Assembly: GCA_902491475.1 (NCBI GenBank)
Contig: CABUHY010000008.1
Location: 30,281 to 94,280, forward strand
Direction: 5' to 3'
Origin: an uncultured Eubacteriales bacterium
GTDB taxonomy: Bacteria > Bacillota > Clostridia > Oscillospirales > Acutalibacteraceae
Length of the DNA: 64,000 nucleotides
Part shown: piece after piece, positions 50,151-57,456 of the stretch
Layout of the letters: every line of letters starts with the position of its first letter
Position numbering within the stretch: the stretch's first letter is position 1
The notes under the pieces: model-generated
The model's database searches: none
What the model saw: only the letters and a program-made list of their open reading frames with translations
What the model was told of the DNA's origin: nothing
Position numbers and translations under genes: made by a program

Positions 50151-50657
50151 TTACTTTTTTGAAATTAAAAATACGGATTCGGTATTATCATCCTTGAGCA
50201 AAACACTATTAATCATGAATTTCTCCATCATTTCATTTGATACACTAACCAGCTTATCAAAACTAACGTCAAGAAACTCAACTGAAAGGCTTTCGTTTGA
50301 AAATGTATCGCCTCTGTTGTAAAACAGTTTGCCTTTAAGGAAATAGCCGCTTGTAATAAACGGATAACGGCACTCCTCAAGAGCTTCAAGAAATGCCAGA
50401 AAATCTTTTTTTGTGACATCGCCTTCAGGCAAAACGATGATACCTGCTTTATAATCAAATAATTCCAGCAAACCAACCTTCTCCTGCCGTTGTGTGACAG
50501 GATAGCTTCGATCCTCAATGCCGTAATTACAGTTTATTATCCGCTTTTTGTCAAAGTTGATATTATTTGTCATTATCTGTCCGATAGAATTACTACCTCT
50601 TTGACTTAACTCCGTGATAACGGGACGGTATTCTTCAAGCTTAACTATTTCACCCAT
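50151..50657 (-). CDS. Unrecognised 168-aa soluble protein
   Basis: This 168-aa protein has no signal peptide or membrane segment and was not recognised. It has a mixed alpha/beta pattern with G-I-I-V-L-P-E-G-D-V-T-K in the middle and an acidic second half. It lies directly upstream of the WYL gene in the same direction. A GTGAAATT stretch near the ATG gives a weak ribosome site. A partner or substrate of the WYL-controlled system is possible but unproven. Confidence 0.6.
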   Translation of the reverse strand: MGEIVKLEEYRPVITELSQRGSNSIGQIMTNNINFDKKRIINCNYGIEDRSYPVTQRQEKVGLLELFDYKAGIIVLPEGDVTKKDFLAFLEALEECRYPFITSGYFLKGKLFYNRGDTFSNESLSVEFLDVSFDKLVSVSNEMMEKFMINSVLLKDDNTESVFLISKK

Positions 50658-50698
50658 AATTTCACCTCACAGCTTTTGATTGGTGCTTTAATTATAAA

Positions 50699-50737
50699 AC
50701 AGACGGTGCGTCAATTTCGTCACACCGTCTGTTTTTT
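50699..50737. terminator. Intrinsic terminator after the 56-aa gene
   Basis: ACAGACGGTG/CACCGTCTGT (50699-50708 with 50723-50732) has inner pairs as well; a T run follows on plus and a shorter one on minus. Confidence 0.75.
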
Positions 50738-50749
50738 ATATAATTTGTT

Positions 50750-50920
50750 TTAATCAATAACCGTCAGAATAATTGCGGGACCTATATCGTCAATCTGACC
50801 GTCGCCCGTTTTAACGCTGTACGGCTCATAAGGCTCGGCGATATTTGTGAAAACGCCTTCCCTTTTTCTCAATTCTTCAACAAGCTCCTTTGTTGAAATC
50901 TCGCTCATATTAAAGTCCAT
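50750..50920 (-). CDS. 56-aa phage-type small protein (BC1881-like)
   Basis: A short gene for 56 residues. It contains S-T-K-E-L-V-E-E-L-R-K-R-E-G-V near the start and ends G-P-A-I-I-L-T-V-I-D, the pattern I remember for the BC1881 family of phage-associated proteins. The ATG at 50920 has AGGAG 7 bp upstream. It diverges from the GNAT gene. The function is unknown. Confidence 0.65.
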   Translation of the reverse strand: MDFNMSEISTKELVEELRKREGVFTNIAEPYEPYSVKTGDGQIDDIGPAIILTVID

Positions 50921-51029
50921 AGCAATGCTCCTTTCTTCGTTTACTTATGTTTTATCATCTTGTATGCTCCGAAAACGGCACATCCAATGAGATACAATGA
51001 AGGCGAAAAGAAAAAAGGAGGCAAAACCA

Positions 51030-51560
51030 ATGAAAGAAAAGTGCTTTTTTACCGACAGATTGATTCTTCGTGAAATCAATGGTGATGAATGGGATAACTA
51101 TTATAATCACGTTACCGAAGCGGATGAGATTTTTGTTCAGTACGGCTATGAACCGACAGAAGAGCTGCTTGAGTACATTCAAGAGCCTACTCCAGATGTA
51201 ATTTATTATTCGATTATTCTTAAAGAGAATCAAAAAATGGTCGGTTATATAGGGATACCCGAATACAACAGCAATATTGAATACTATATTTTCCCCGATC
51301 ACAGACGCAATGGCTATTGCTTTGAAGCACTCAAAAGCTTCGTTGAGCTGTACCTTGACGGTAAAATCACCGAAAACAACTTTGACAGCGTTGTCGCAGA
51401 AATAATTATGAAGAACGAAGCATCGATAAATATGGTAATCAAGGCAGGATTTAAGAAGCAGTCAATCGGTTGCAGCTTCAACTATAAGGATGAAAAGGGG
51501 GAAGAAATCTGTCCTCAGACGTGGATGTGCACGTATGAATATTCAAGAAAAGGAGAATAA
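51030..51560 (+). CDS. GNAT-family N-acetyltransferase
   Basis: This 176-aa protein starts with F-F-T-D-R-L-I-L-R-E (RimJ/RimL type). The acetyl-CoA site is degenerate, reading D-H-R-R-N-G-Y-C-F-E-A in place of R-x-x-G-x-G/A. It ends with the K-N-E-A-S-I-N-M-V-I-K-A-G-F segment. The start is ATG 51030 with GGAGG 9 bp before it. The substrate is unknown. It heads the plus-strand cargo operon with the 135-aa and SLOG-like genes (2-bp gap). Confidence 0.82.
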   Translation: MKEKCFFTDRLILREINGDEWDNYYNHVTEADEIFVQYGYEPTEELLEYIQEPTPDVIYYSIILKENQKMVGYIGIPEYNSNIEYYIFPDHRRNGYCFEALKSFVELYLDGKITENNFDSVVAEIIMKNEASINMVIKAGFKKQSIGCSFNYKDEKGEEICPQTWMCTYEYSRKGE

Positions 51561-51562
51561 TT

Positions 51563-51970
51563 ATGCTTTCAGAAGAAAAAGAGATTGAACTTGAAATTTT
51601 TGAAATCTGCAAAAACAGCGGTGACGTCAATACAGGAGACCGCTTTGAAGGGGTTATGTATAACGACGAGCTTGGCGACAGGCCCTGCGTATGTATCGGG
51701 AAGACGCACAATACCCGTCTGTTTGTAACCGAGGATAAGCTTTGCTATTTTACCGTTTATGACGGTTGGGGCGTTAAGGACGGAAAACTCGCAGGGGTGA
51801 AAATCTGCAGTTTACTTCGCTTTGACAAACCGTCGGGAGCAGACGAAATCCGCAGTTATATAAAAAATCTGAAACCCCCAACAAGCTGCGTCAGTGCAGC
51901 ACTTCGCCACGGTTATAAGACGGTAGCAGAAATATATCTTGAAGCCCTGCAGAAGTTTGAGGAGAAATAA
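51563..51970 (+). CDS. Unrecognised 135-aa protein
   Basis: This 135-aa soluble protein has a helical N-terminus (E-K-E-I-E-L-E-I-F) and a beta-rich centre with C-Y-F-T-V-Y-D-G-W-G-V-K-D-G. It matches no family I know. It lies between the GNAT and SLOG-like genes with almost no gaps (2 bp and 1 bp), so it is translated together with them and is probably part of the same system. Confidence 0.65.
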   Translation: MLSEEKEIELEIFEICKNSGDVNTGDRFEGVMYNDELGDRPCVCIGKTHNTRLFVTEDKLCYFTVYDGWGVKDGKLAGVKICSLLRFDKPSGADEIRSYIKNLKPPTSCVSAALRHGYKTVAEIYLEALQKFEEK

Positions 51971-51971
51971 T

Positions 51972-53579
51972 ATGAAAGTATTTATAAGCGGCTCAAAGCA
52001 CATAAACGAGCTTGACGATAAAGCAAAGGAAATAATAAATAGTTACATCAATAATGGGGATGAAATTCTTGTCGGTGATGATGACTGCGGGATTGATACG
52101 CTGATTCAGTCTTGTATTAAGACATATGAAAATGTAACTGTATATGCGCCGTTTAAAAGTGCGAGAATGAACATGGGCAGCTGGGATGTTAAACGCAACG
52201 AAAAGGGCGGCGTGGGCAGGTCAACAAGGTGGGTTAATCATGAATCCCTGATGGCTGTCGAAGCAGATTGCGGCTTTATGATATGGAACGGCAGAAGCGT
52301 GGACGCATTTATCAATATGATAAATCTTACTTCCCTTAAAAAGCCCATTTTGGTATATAACACAGAAACAAAAGAGCTTACTGAGATTGAAAGCTATGCG
52401 GAACTTAAAACCATACTTCCCGAAAATCCCGATTATATTCCTGACAACGATCATTTACCGAAGGACTTATACGAATATGTAATTAAGAACTGCGGTATGT
52501 CAAAAGAAATCAAAAAGTATTTTCTTGATAACCCTGTTTCAAAAAGATGGGTTATAAATCTTGTGATGAGCGCATATATTCCGCTTGAAACAAAAAAAGA
52601 TATATTCGAACACATTCTTCCGACGGATGATTTTCTGCGTGAACTGTATCGGATTGAAAATCATCACGATATAGGCCCTGAAATTGATAAAGACTACATC
52701 CTTAATTCAACAATCTTCGGTTTGTTCGTTCACTGTGTGCTTGAATGCTCTGCGAGCAAATGCTATTGGGAAATCTGTGATGCGTTGAAGGAATATGAAT
52801 GCCATGACGGCGAAGTTTTTACCATAAGAGCTTGTTGGTATGACTCCGATATATTCAGAGACATAGATTATCTTATAGCAACGAGTTTTTCATTTGAGAA
52901 TGCAATCAAAGAGATAAAAGAGGATATAAGGTTTGAAACGGGAAAAAGATTCGATGAGGAAAACATTGATAACTCCCCGAGCAACACATGGTATGAGATA
53001 GACAAGTGGTCACCTGATGAAAAAGGACGTCTTTATATTTCCTATACGTATTATGTTGAAAGAGCTTCTGTTACTAATTTTCGGAGGTCTTCAAAGCTCC
53101 GTGAAAACCCGAAAGACGATAATCTGCTTGATCTGACAGATGAACCGTTTGGCGGTACAATGATCCGTCCGAATGACGATTTGATTTGTCCGTTCAATCA
53201 TGGGGACATTTTGACAATTGATGCAAGTCCTTTTGCGGATGTGTTTAATGCAGTTGTTATTAAGAATCAGGCGGAAGATGATATAAATTTTTTCCTATTT
53301 TACGATTCCGAATTTTCTGTATATCATATCGGTCTTATGGACAGTGCGGCAAGAGTAAACGCCGACAATCCTCAGGCTTCGTTTATTCACAAAATGAGCA
53401 AACACAAAGGCAAGCTGTACGGACCGGAAGCCATATTCAAAAAGGTCAGCAAATGGATAAATGGAGATAAAGAAAAAGCAAAAATCTTTTATGACGCTCT
53501 TTTCAACAAAGCTTGCCGAAGTATTACCACTGAAGAAATTGAGAGGTTCTTAAATGAAAATAAGAATATTCAACCGTGA
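51972..53579 (+). CDS. SLOG-like nucleotide-binding domain protein with unrecognised C-terminal region
   Basis: This 535-aa protein starts with M-K-V-F-I-S-G-S-K, then the G-D-E-I-L-V-G-D-D-D-C-G-I-D loop, A-D-C-G-F-M-I-W-N-G and K-K-P-I-L-V-Y. This is the Rossmann-like layout of the SLOG/DprA/LOG superfamily (about residues 1-145). The remaining 390 residues are unrecognised; they contain a helical middle and a beta-rich end with W-Y-x-I-D-K-W. SLOG proteins often bind nucleotide-derived signals in phage-conflict systems. The start ATG 51972 has GAGGAG upstream. Confidence 0.62.
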   Translation: MKVFISGSKHINELDDKAKEIINSYINNGDEILVGDDDCGIDTLIQSCIKTYENVTVYAPFKSARMNMGSWDVKRNEKGGVGRSTRWVNHESLMAVEADCGFMIWNGRSVDAFINMINLTSLKKPILVYNTETKELTEIESYAELKTILPENPDYIPDNDHLPKDLYEYVIKNCGMSKEIKKYFLDNPVSKRWVINLVMSAYIPLETKKDIFEHILPTDDFLRELYRIENHHDIGPEIDKDYILNSTIFGLFVHCVLECSASKCYWEICDALKEYECHDGEVFTIRACWYDSDIFRDIDYLIATSFSFENAIKEIKEDIRFETGKRFDEENIDNSPSNTWYEIDKWSPDEKGRLYISYTYYVERASVTNFRRSSKLRENPKDDNLLDLTDEPFGGTMIRPNDDLICPFNHGDILTIDASPFADVFNAVVIKNQAEDDINFFLFYDSEFSVYHIGLMDSAARVNADNPQASFIHKMSKHKGKLYGPEAIFKKVSKWINGDKEKAKIFYDALFNKACRSITTEEIERFLNENKNIQP

Positions 53580-53655
53580 CAACAAGTCGATTAAGGCAAG
53601 GCTTTATCTCCCCTTTTACGATATTGACGGAAAACTGCCGAAGGCAAATAATTAA
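53554..53655 (+). CDS. Possible 33-aa overlapping peptide
   Basis: A short frame that overlaps the end of the SLOG-like gene by 26 bp in another frame, coding 33 residues that start M-K-I-R-I-F-N-R-D. An A-G-A-G-G site lies 7 bp before the ATG. It could be a real small protein or a translational-coupling device for the next gene; the evidence is weak. Confidence 0.35.
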   Translation: MKIRIFNRDNKSIKARLYLPFYDIDGKLPKANN

Positions 53656-53668
53656 AGGAGAATTTAAA

Positions 53669-54358
53669 ATGAGTATATCATTCAGTATGGCTATGAGCCG
53701 CATAGACCAAAAAAAGATTTCCGAGGAGGAAATCAAAGAGAAGCTTAATAAACACAAGCTCTGGCTTGAAACCGATGAAAAAGAGGGCGAACGTGCCGAT
53801 TTTATCAAGCTTAATCTTGAAGGTTATGATTTCAGTAATATGGATTTGTCAAGAGCAAACTTTTACGGAGCAAACCTGAGAAAAACAAATTTCAGAAACT
53901 CAAAGCTTGTCGGCACAATCCTGATAAATGCAGATATAGGCTTTCACTCTGATTTTGAAGGAGCCGATATGACCGATGTGCAGGCTATAGGCATCAATTC
54001 GGTAGGTGCCAATTTCAAGAATACTGTTCTTGACGGGGCAGATTTTTACAGGGCTGTGTTATGGGATACAGACTTTAAGAATGCAAAGATGTCTGAAGTT
54101 GGTTCGTTTATCTGTTCTGACGTTGCGAACTGTGATTTTCGCAAAGCCGATCTGACAGGCGCAAACTTTGACTTTGCAAATTTTGATTACACTCATTTTG
54201 AAGGAGCCGATTGCACGGGTACTGTATTCTCATACGCAAATAATCTCGAATGGGCGTATTTTTACAAAACAAAGCTTGACGATGCGGTTTTCACGGAAGA
54301 TATTCCCGAAGAGTGCTTTAAGCCGTTTTTTAAAGATGACGGTGAAGAGGATGGATGA
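53669..54358 (+). CDS. Pentapeptide-repeat protein
   Basis: This 229-aa protein has a helical start (I-S-E-E-E-I-K-E-K-L) with H-K-L-W-L, as in other element-borne members. Residues about 60-215 are A(D/N)LxX/F repeats such as R-A-N-F-Y-G-A-N-L-R and K-A-D-L-T-G-A-N-F-D. These form a right-handed beta helix that can mimic DNA; QnrB/MfpA relatives bind gyrase. AGGAG lies 7 bp before ATG 53669. The function here is unknown. Confidence 0.88.
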   Translation: MSISFSMAMSRIDQKKISEEEIKEKLNKHKLWLETDEKEGERADFIKLNLEGYDFSNMDLSRANFYGANLRKTNFRNSKLVGTILINADIGFHSDFEGADMTDVQAIGINSVGANFKNTVLDGADFYRAVLWDTDFKNAKMSEVGSFICSDVANCDFRKADLTGANFDFANFDYTHFEGADCTGTVFSYANNLEWAYFYKTKLDDAVFTEDIPEECFKPFFKDDGEEDG

Positions 54359-54610
54359 GATAATTGAATATGATTTCGCAGCACCCAAAGAATAACCCAA
54401 TCACGGAAAGCCGAAAAGAAGCCGTTTGACTACTACCCGAGAGTCAGAGTTGATATTAACTCACGGGGCGAAGCTGTGATTTATATGAATCCGAATATCG
54501 GCGAGGAGCTTATCCCAAAAATCAAAACCGCTTTCGGTATTACAACTGAGCCGATTATAAAATATGACCGCAGCGAGCATTATAAGTATTATCTTGATAG
54601 GAAAAGCTTA
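54351..54610 (+). pseudogene. Frameshifted remnant of a small protein
   Basis: An ATG at 54351 overlaps the pentapeptide stop and reads M-D-E-I-I-E-Y-D-F-A-A-P-K-E before a stop. A second frame then continues with good protein-like sequence (F-D-Y-Y-P-R-V-R-V-D-I-N and M-N-P-N-I-G-E-E-L). One frameshift joins both, suggesting a broken gene of about 85 codons that was part of the cargo operon. Confidence 0.5.
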
Positions 54611-54627
54611 TATATTAAGATTATAAG

Positions 54628-54658
54628 AAGGATGCGCCATTTTCAGAGCATCCTTTTT
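54628..54658 (+). terminator. Intrinsic terminator of the cargo operon
   Basis: AAGGATGC/GCATCCTT (54628-54635 with 54648-54655), a 12-nt loop, then T residues. Confidence 0.8.
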
Positions 54659-54698
54659 GCTATTATAAAGATAGTTAAAAACAAAGGAAGTAATAAAA

Positions 54699-55175
54699 AT
54701 GAAAACGATTCATAAAATCTATAACCTTTCTTTTCTCATCGTTGTTATGTGCATTATACTTTGTTCTTGTACAAAAGCACCTTCACCGGTTGAACGACAG
54801 GCTATCAGTGCTTCAAAAGAGTCATTAGTTAATTCAACAGAAAGCACACCTGAAAGCAATAACCCCCACTCGGTGAGTGAGGTCGTTTCGCAGTATTCTG
54901 ATTTATATCATACAGAGCATGTTTACCAGGATCAATACATAAAACAAAAATACTTGCTTATCGGAAATAAATATGTCGTTGAATCGTTTGTAGTTAAAGG
55001 TGTTGATCAAACAAAAGTAATCGAAAAAGACAATATTGAACGAGTTGAGCATAATTCTCTACCTGAATTTGATGAGATTAAAATCTATGACAAAACTAAT
55101 CAATACATATTTGTTTTCGTAAGTTCAAAAGAAGCTGATGAAATATTAAAATCAATCGATACAAGTGTTCGATGA
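54699..55175 (+). CDS. Small lipoprotein of unknown function
   Basis: This 158-aa protein has a lipoprotein signal with lipobox I-L-C-S-C (about residue 24), then a Ser/Thr/Pro/Glu-rich linker (residues 27-60) and a 95-residue soluble domain rich in E, K and V. The family is not recognised. AGGAAG lies upstream. Its stop directly abuts the convergent gene at 55176. Surface lipoproteins on mobile elements are often exclusion factors or toxins/immunity proteins, but nothing supports a choice. Confidence 0.7.
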   Translation: MKTIHKIYNLSFLIVVMCIILCSCTKAPSPVERQAISASKESLVNSTESTPESNNPHSVSEVVSQYSDLYHTEHVYQDQYIKQKYLLIGNKYVVESFVVKGVDQTKVIEKDNIERVEHNSLPEFDEIKIYDKTNQYIFVFVSSKEADEILKSIDTSVR

Positions 55176-55460
55176 TTATATTTGCTTCAAGAGTTCAATT
55201 AAGAGCGTCAAATCGTCATCTAAAATTTGATTTGCTTCATTTCGGAGTTCAGTTATAAGCTTGATAGTGTCCATTTGAAATTCAAGGTTCTTTTCCCGTT
55301 CTTCCTTAAAAGCTATATTGTGCAACTTAATGGCATCTATCTGCTCACGCTTTTTACGCCTTGCTTCACCACTCTTAATTCCGCCCTTGCGGGATATTTC
55401 AATGTGTTCCTCTTTGGAACGCTTATTAAATGGGATTAAGTTCTTATTATTATCTTTCAC
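55176..55460 (-). CDS. KGG-motif small protein (mobile-element type)
   Basis: This 94-aa protein starts at GTG 55460 (GAGGA upstream). It has N-L-I-P-F-N-K-R-S-K-E-E then S-R-K-G-G-I-K-S-G-E-A-R-R-K-K-R, the K-G-G segment common in phage and ICE small proteins. A coiled-coil-like helical C-terminus follows. The function is not known. It points away from the cargo operon, towards rep. Confidence 0.65.
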   Translation of the reverse strand: MKDNNKNLIPFNKRSKEEHIEISRKGGIKSGEARRKKREQIDAIKLHNIAFKEEREKNLEFQMDTIKLITELRNEANQILDDDLTLLIELLKQI

Positions 55461-55796
55461 GCTTCGTCCTCGCTTTATTTTTGATATTTTTTTATTGTTT
55501 CCTAAAAGAGCGCTGTTTTGGGGTGTTAATCATGTTTACAGATAGAATGTTAAATTGTTATTATCTACCTAAATGATTATACTTATGGTATCTGACTTAA
55601 CTACATTAATTCTTTGTTTTGCGGGGAAGGGGGAATTTTCCTTTCCCCCTTTCCCACACCCTAACCCCTTTTCCTTTTTCTTTGAATTTGTATTCTTCCT
55701 TCGATAGGAAAGTTAGATTAGATGGAAAGTGCGCTGAATTAATGATATGCCTTAAATAATAAGGGTAATCTCTTTATTGGGCTTGAGTATTGACTT
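55461..55796. other. Gap between KGG-protein gene and rep with G/C-rich hairpin
   Basis: No gene is supported. A strong purine/pyrimidine hairpin (about 55622-55655, GGGGAAGGGGGAA against TTTCCCCCTTTCCC) stands out in AT-rich DNA just after rep. It is a candidate origin or terminator for the element. Confidence 0.45.
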
Positions 55797-56636
55797 TCAA
55801 TGACGAATACTGTTATAGTATTCGTGAGTAATTGTGAACTTGAAATCGCTTTCTATGTCTTCAAGTTCAATACTCTGTGAGAAAGTCAGTTTGCTAGAAC
55901 TGACTTTCTCTTTTGCCCTTTTATAGGGAACATGCGAAACCGTAGGCTGCTTTATTCCTTTTGAATGACGGAATATATGAAAGCCTGTTGGGTACATTTG
56001 CAAACGAGCATTTTTTACATACCGCTTTGTTTGCTTTATACCATCATCATCTATACTTTCAACAATTTTTATTTTTTTGTTTTTAATATAGAGATTTAGT
56101 TCCAGCGCTTCACTTAATTCAACGTCACCAAGGTAAGCAGTTAAATATGCTCCGACATCATCAATATTATCTAACGATTTAACAGTTACAAAGCCCTGTT
56201 TCCAGCAATCTGCAACAACACTGTTTTCCATAAACGGTGCTTTGCTTTCGAATATTAGAATAGCATGCAAATGCCATGCACCACGTCCTTGTGGCTCGGC
56301 ACAAGTAATATACTCATAATGTCCGAATATTTGTCGACAACGCCTGTTAAAATTCTTGAAGTCATTATACAGCTTATTGGGATCTTGAATGTTTTTTGCA
56401 TATGTCAAAGTCAGCCATCGGCATTTTGATACATATGTAACATTCGTGTTAATTAAATCCCTACCACTCTGTAACGACTTAGCGACACTTGATAAATTCT
56501 GAGCACGGGTTTCGGTGTGCTTAAAACGCTTAACTTCGCCTGTCCTAATATCGATATAAAGATCCTTGCTTATCTTTATGATAAAGCTTCCTTTAGAATG
56601 ATGGGTACTGTGCATGATTTCGCTAATATTACCCAT
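55797..56636 (-). CDS. Replication initiator-like protein (HUH Rep)
   Basis: This 279-aa protein has rolling-circle initiator motifs: motif 1 R-W-L-T-L-T-Y (about residue 73), motif 2 (HUH) A-W-H-L-H-A-I-L (about residue 120) and motif 3 V-G-A-Y-L-T-A-Y-L with two Tyr residues (about residue 163). It would nick one DNA strand to start replication of the excised element. The C-terminal third is basic. It lies in the usual place upstream of xis and int in small integrative elements. Confidence 0.8.
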   Translation of the reverse strand: MGNISEIMHSTHHSKGSFIIKISKDLYIDIRTGEVKRFKHTETRAQNLSSVAKSLQSGRDLINTNVTYVSKCRWLTLTYAKNIQDPNKLYNDFKNFNRRCRQIFGHYEYITCAEPQGRGAWHLHAILIFESKAPFMENSVVADCWKQGFVTVKSLDNIDDVGAYLTAYLGDVELSEALELNLYIKNKKIKIVESIDDDGIKQTKRYVKNARLQMYPTGFHIFRHSKGIKQPTVSHVPYKRAKEKVSSSKLTFSQSIELEDIESDFKFTITHEYYNSIRH

Positions 56637-56803
56637 TTCCTTAAGCCTTACAGTTGCGTTATTAGGAATATTATTAGGTTTATTAAGTTTTCTAAATTCT
56701 ATTAATTATCACCTCATTCTTACACTGAAATTAACATATAATCAAGTTAATAATGATGGACAACCCCTATTAACTGAAATGCTATGCAAATTTCACTGCT
56801 TTA

Positions 56804-57022
56804 TTAAGATTCAAGTCTTCTTACTGAACACCATTTTTCGAAGGCGTTCTTCTCTACTTTGAGATTTTTCCCGATTTTAAGTGCTGGAAAATCCTTTCTG
56901 TAGAAGAGCTGACGTGCCGTCGGAATTGAGCATCCCAACATTGATGCAATCTGTTTTGTTGTGTAAAAAACAGTTGTGCAATCTTCGTTTAATGAAGGAT
57001 TATTACTAATCAATGGTTTCAC
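56804..57022 (-). CDS. xis: Excisionase-like HTH_17 protein
   Basis: This 72-aa DNA-binding protein has the MerR/excisionase fold Y-T-T-K-Q-I-A-S-M-L-G-C-S, T-A-R-Q-L-F-Y-R-K-D-F-P-A-L-K-I-G and V-E-K-N-A-F-E-K-W. It should bend DNA and help the integrase excise the element. It diverges from int across a 426-bp region with direct repeats. GGGAGG lies close to the start. Confidence 0.82.
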   Translation of the reverse strand: MKPLISNNPSLNEDCTTVFYTTKQIASMLGCSIPTARQLFYRKDFPALKIGKNLKVEKNAFEKWCSVRRLES

Positions 57023-57064
57023 CTCCCGTTCCTTATTTGTATTTTTATCATCAAAGCTCTTTAC

Positions 57065-57197
57065 AAGCCATTGTTGATCTAGGCTTCTCTATAAATTATA
57101 ACGAGATTTTGCCCCAAAAATTATGGCTGGCATGTCACAAACTTTTTAAAAAGCCATTGTTGATCTGTGCCTTTCTATTACTTATAACGAAAATTTG
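57065..57197. repeat. 47-bp direct repeats between xis and int
   Basis: Two copies (57065-57111 and 57151-57197, 86 bp apart) share the 16-base start AAGCCATTGTTGATCT and the motif TTATAACGA near the end. A third copy of the end part lies inverted at about 57325-57342. They are likely Xis, Int or Rep binding sites or iterons. Confidence 0.7.
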
Positions 57198-57393
57198 ACA
57201 AAAAATCGAATGGCTATCGTAGGCAAGAAGAAACCGCCTATACTTATTAATAATATACAGGTCATTTTTGTTGGCCTTATGTAATTCACAATAAAAAATC
57301 TCTAGGGCAATCAAAAAATTCATTAAAATTTCGTTATAATATGCGGAGAGACACAAAAAGGGTTTTCCAAAAAAATAAGAAAGGACAAAAACC

Positions 57394-57456
57394 ATGATTA
57401 AGAAATTTTTAATCAACAAAAAATCGAGAAAAGAAAGAGGTGATGATAATGGCTAA
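57394..57456 (+). CDS. Possible 20-aa leader peptide of the integrase gene
   Basis: A short frame of 20 codons (M-I-K-K-F-L-I-N-K-K-S) with AAAGGA before its ATG overlaps the integrase start. Its translation could open or couple the integrase ribosome site. Evidence is limited to the ribosome site and position. Confidence 0.35.
   Translation: MIKKFLINKKSRKERGDDNG

Noticed and set aside
57065..57197. CRISPR array
   Set aside because: Only two imperfect copies with an unlike spacing; no cas genes. No CRISPR array was seen elsewhere in the window.
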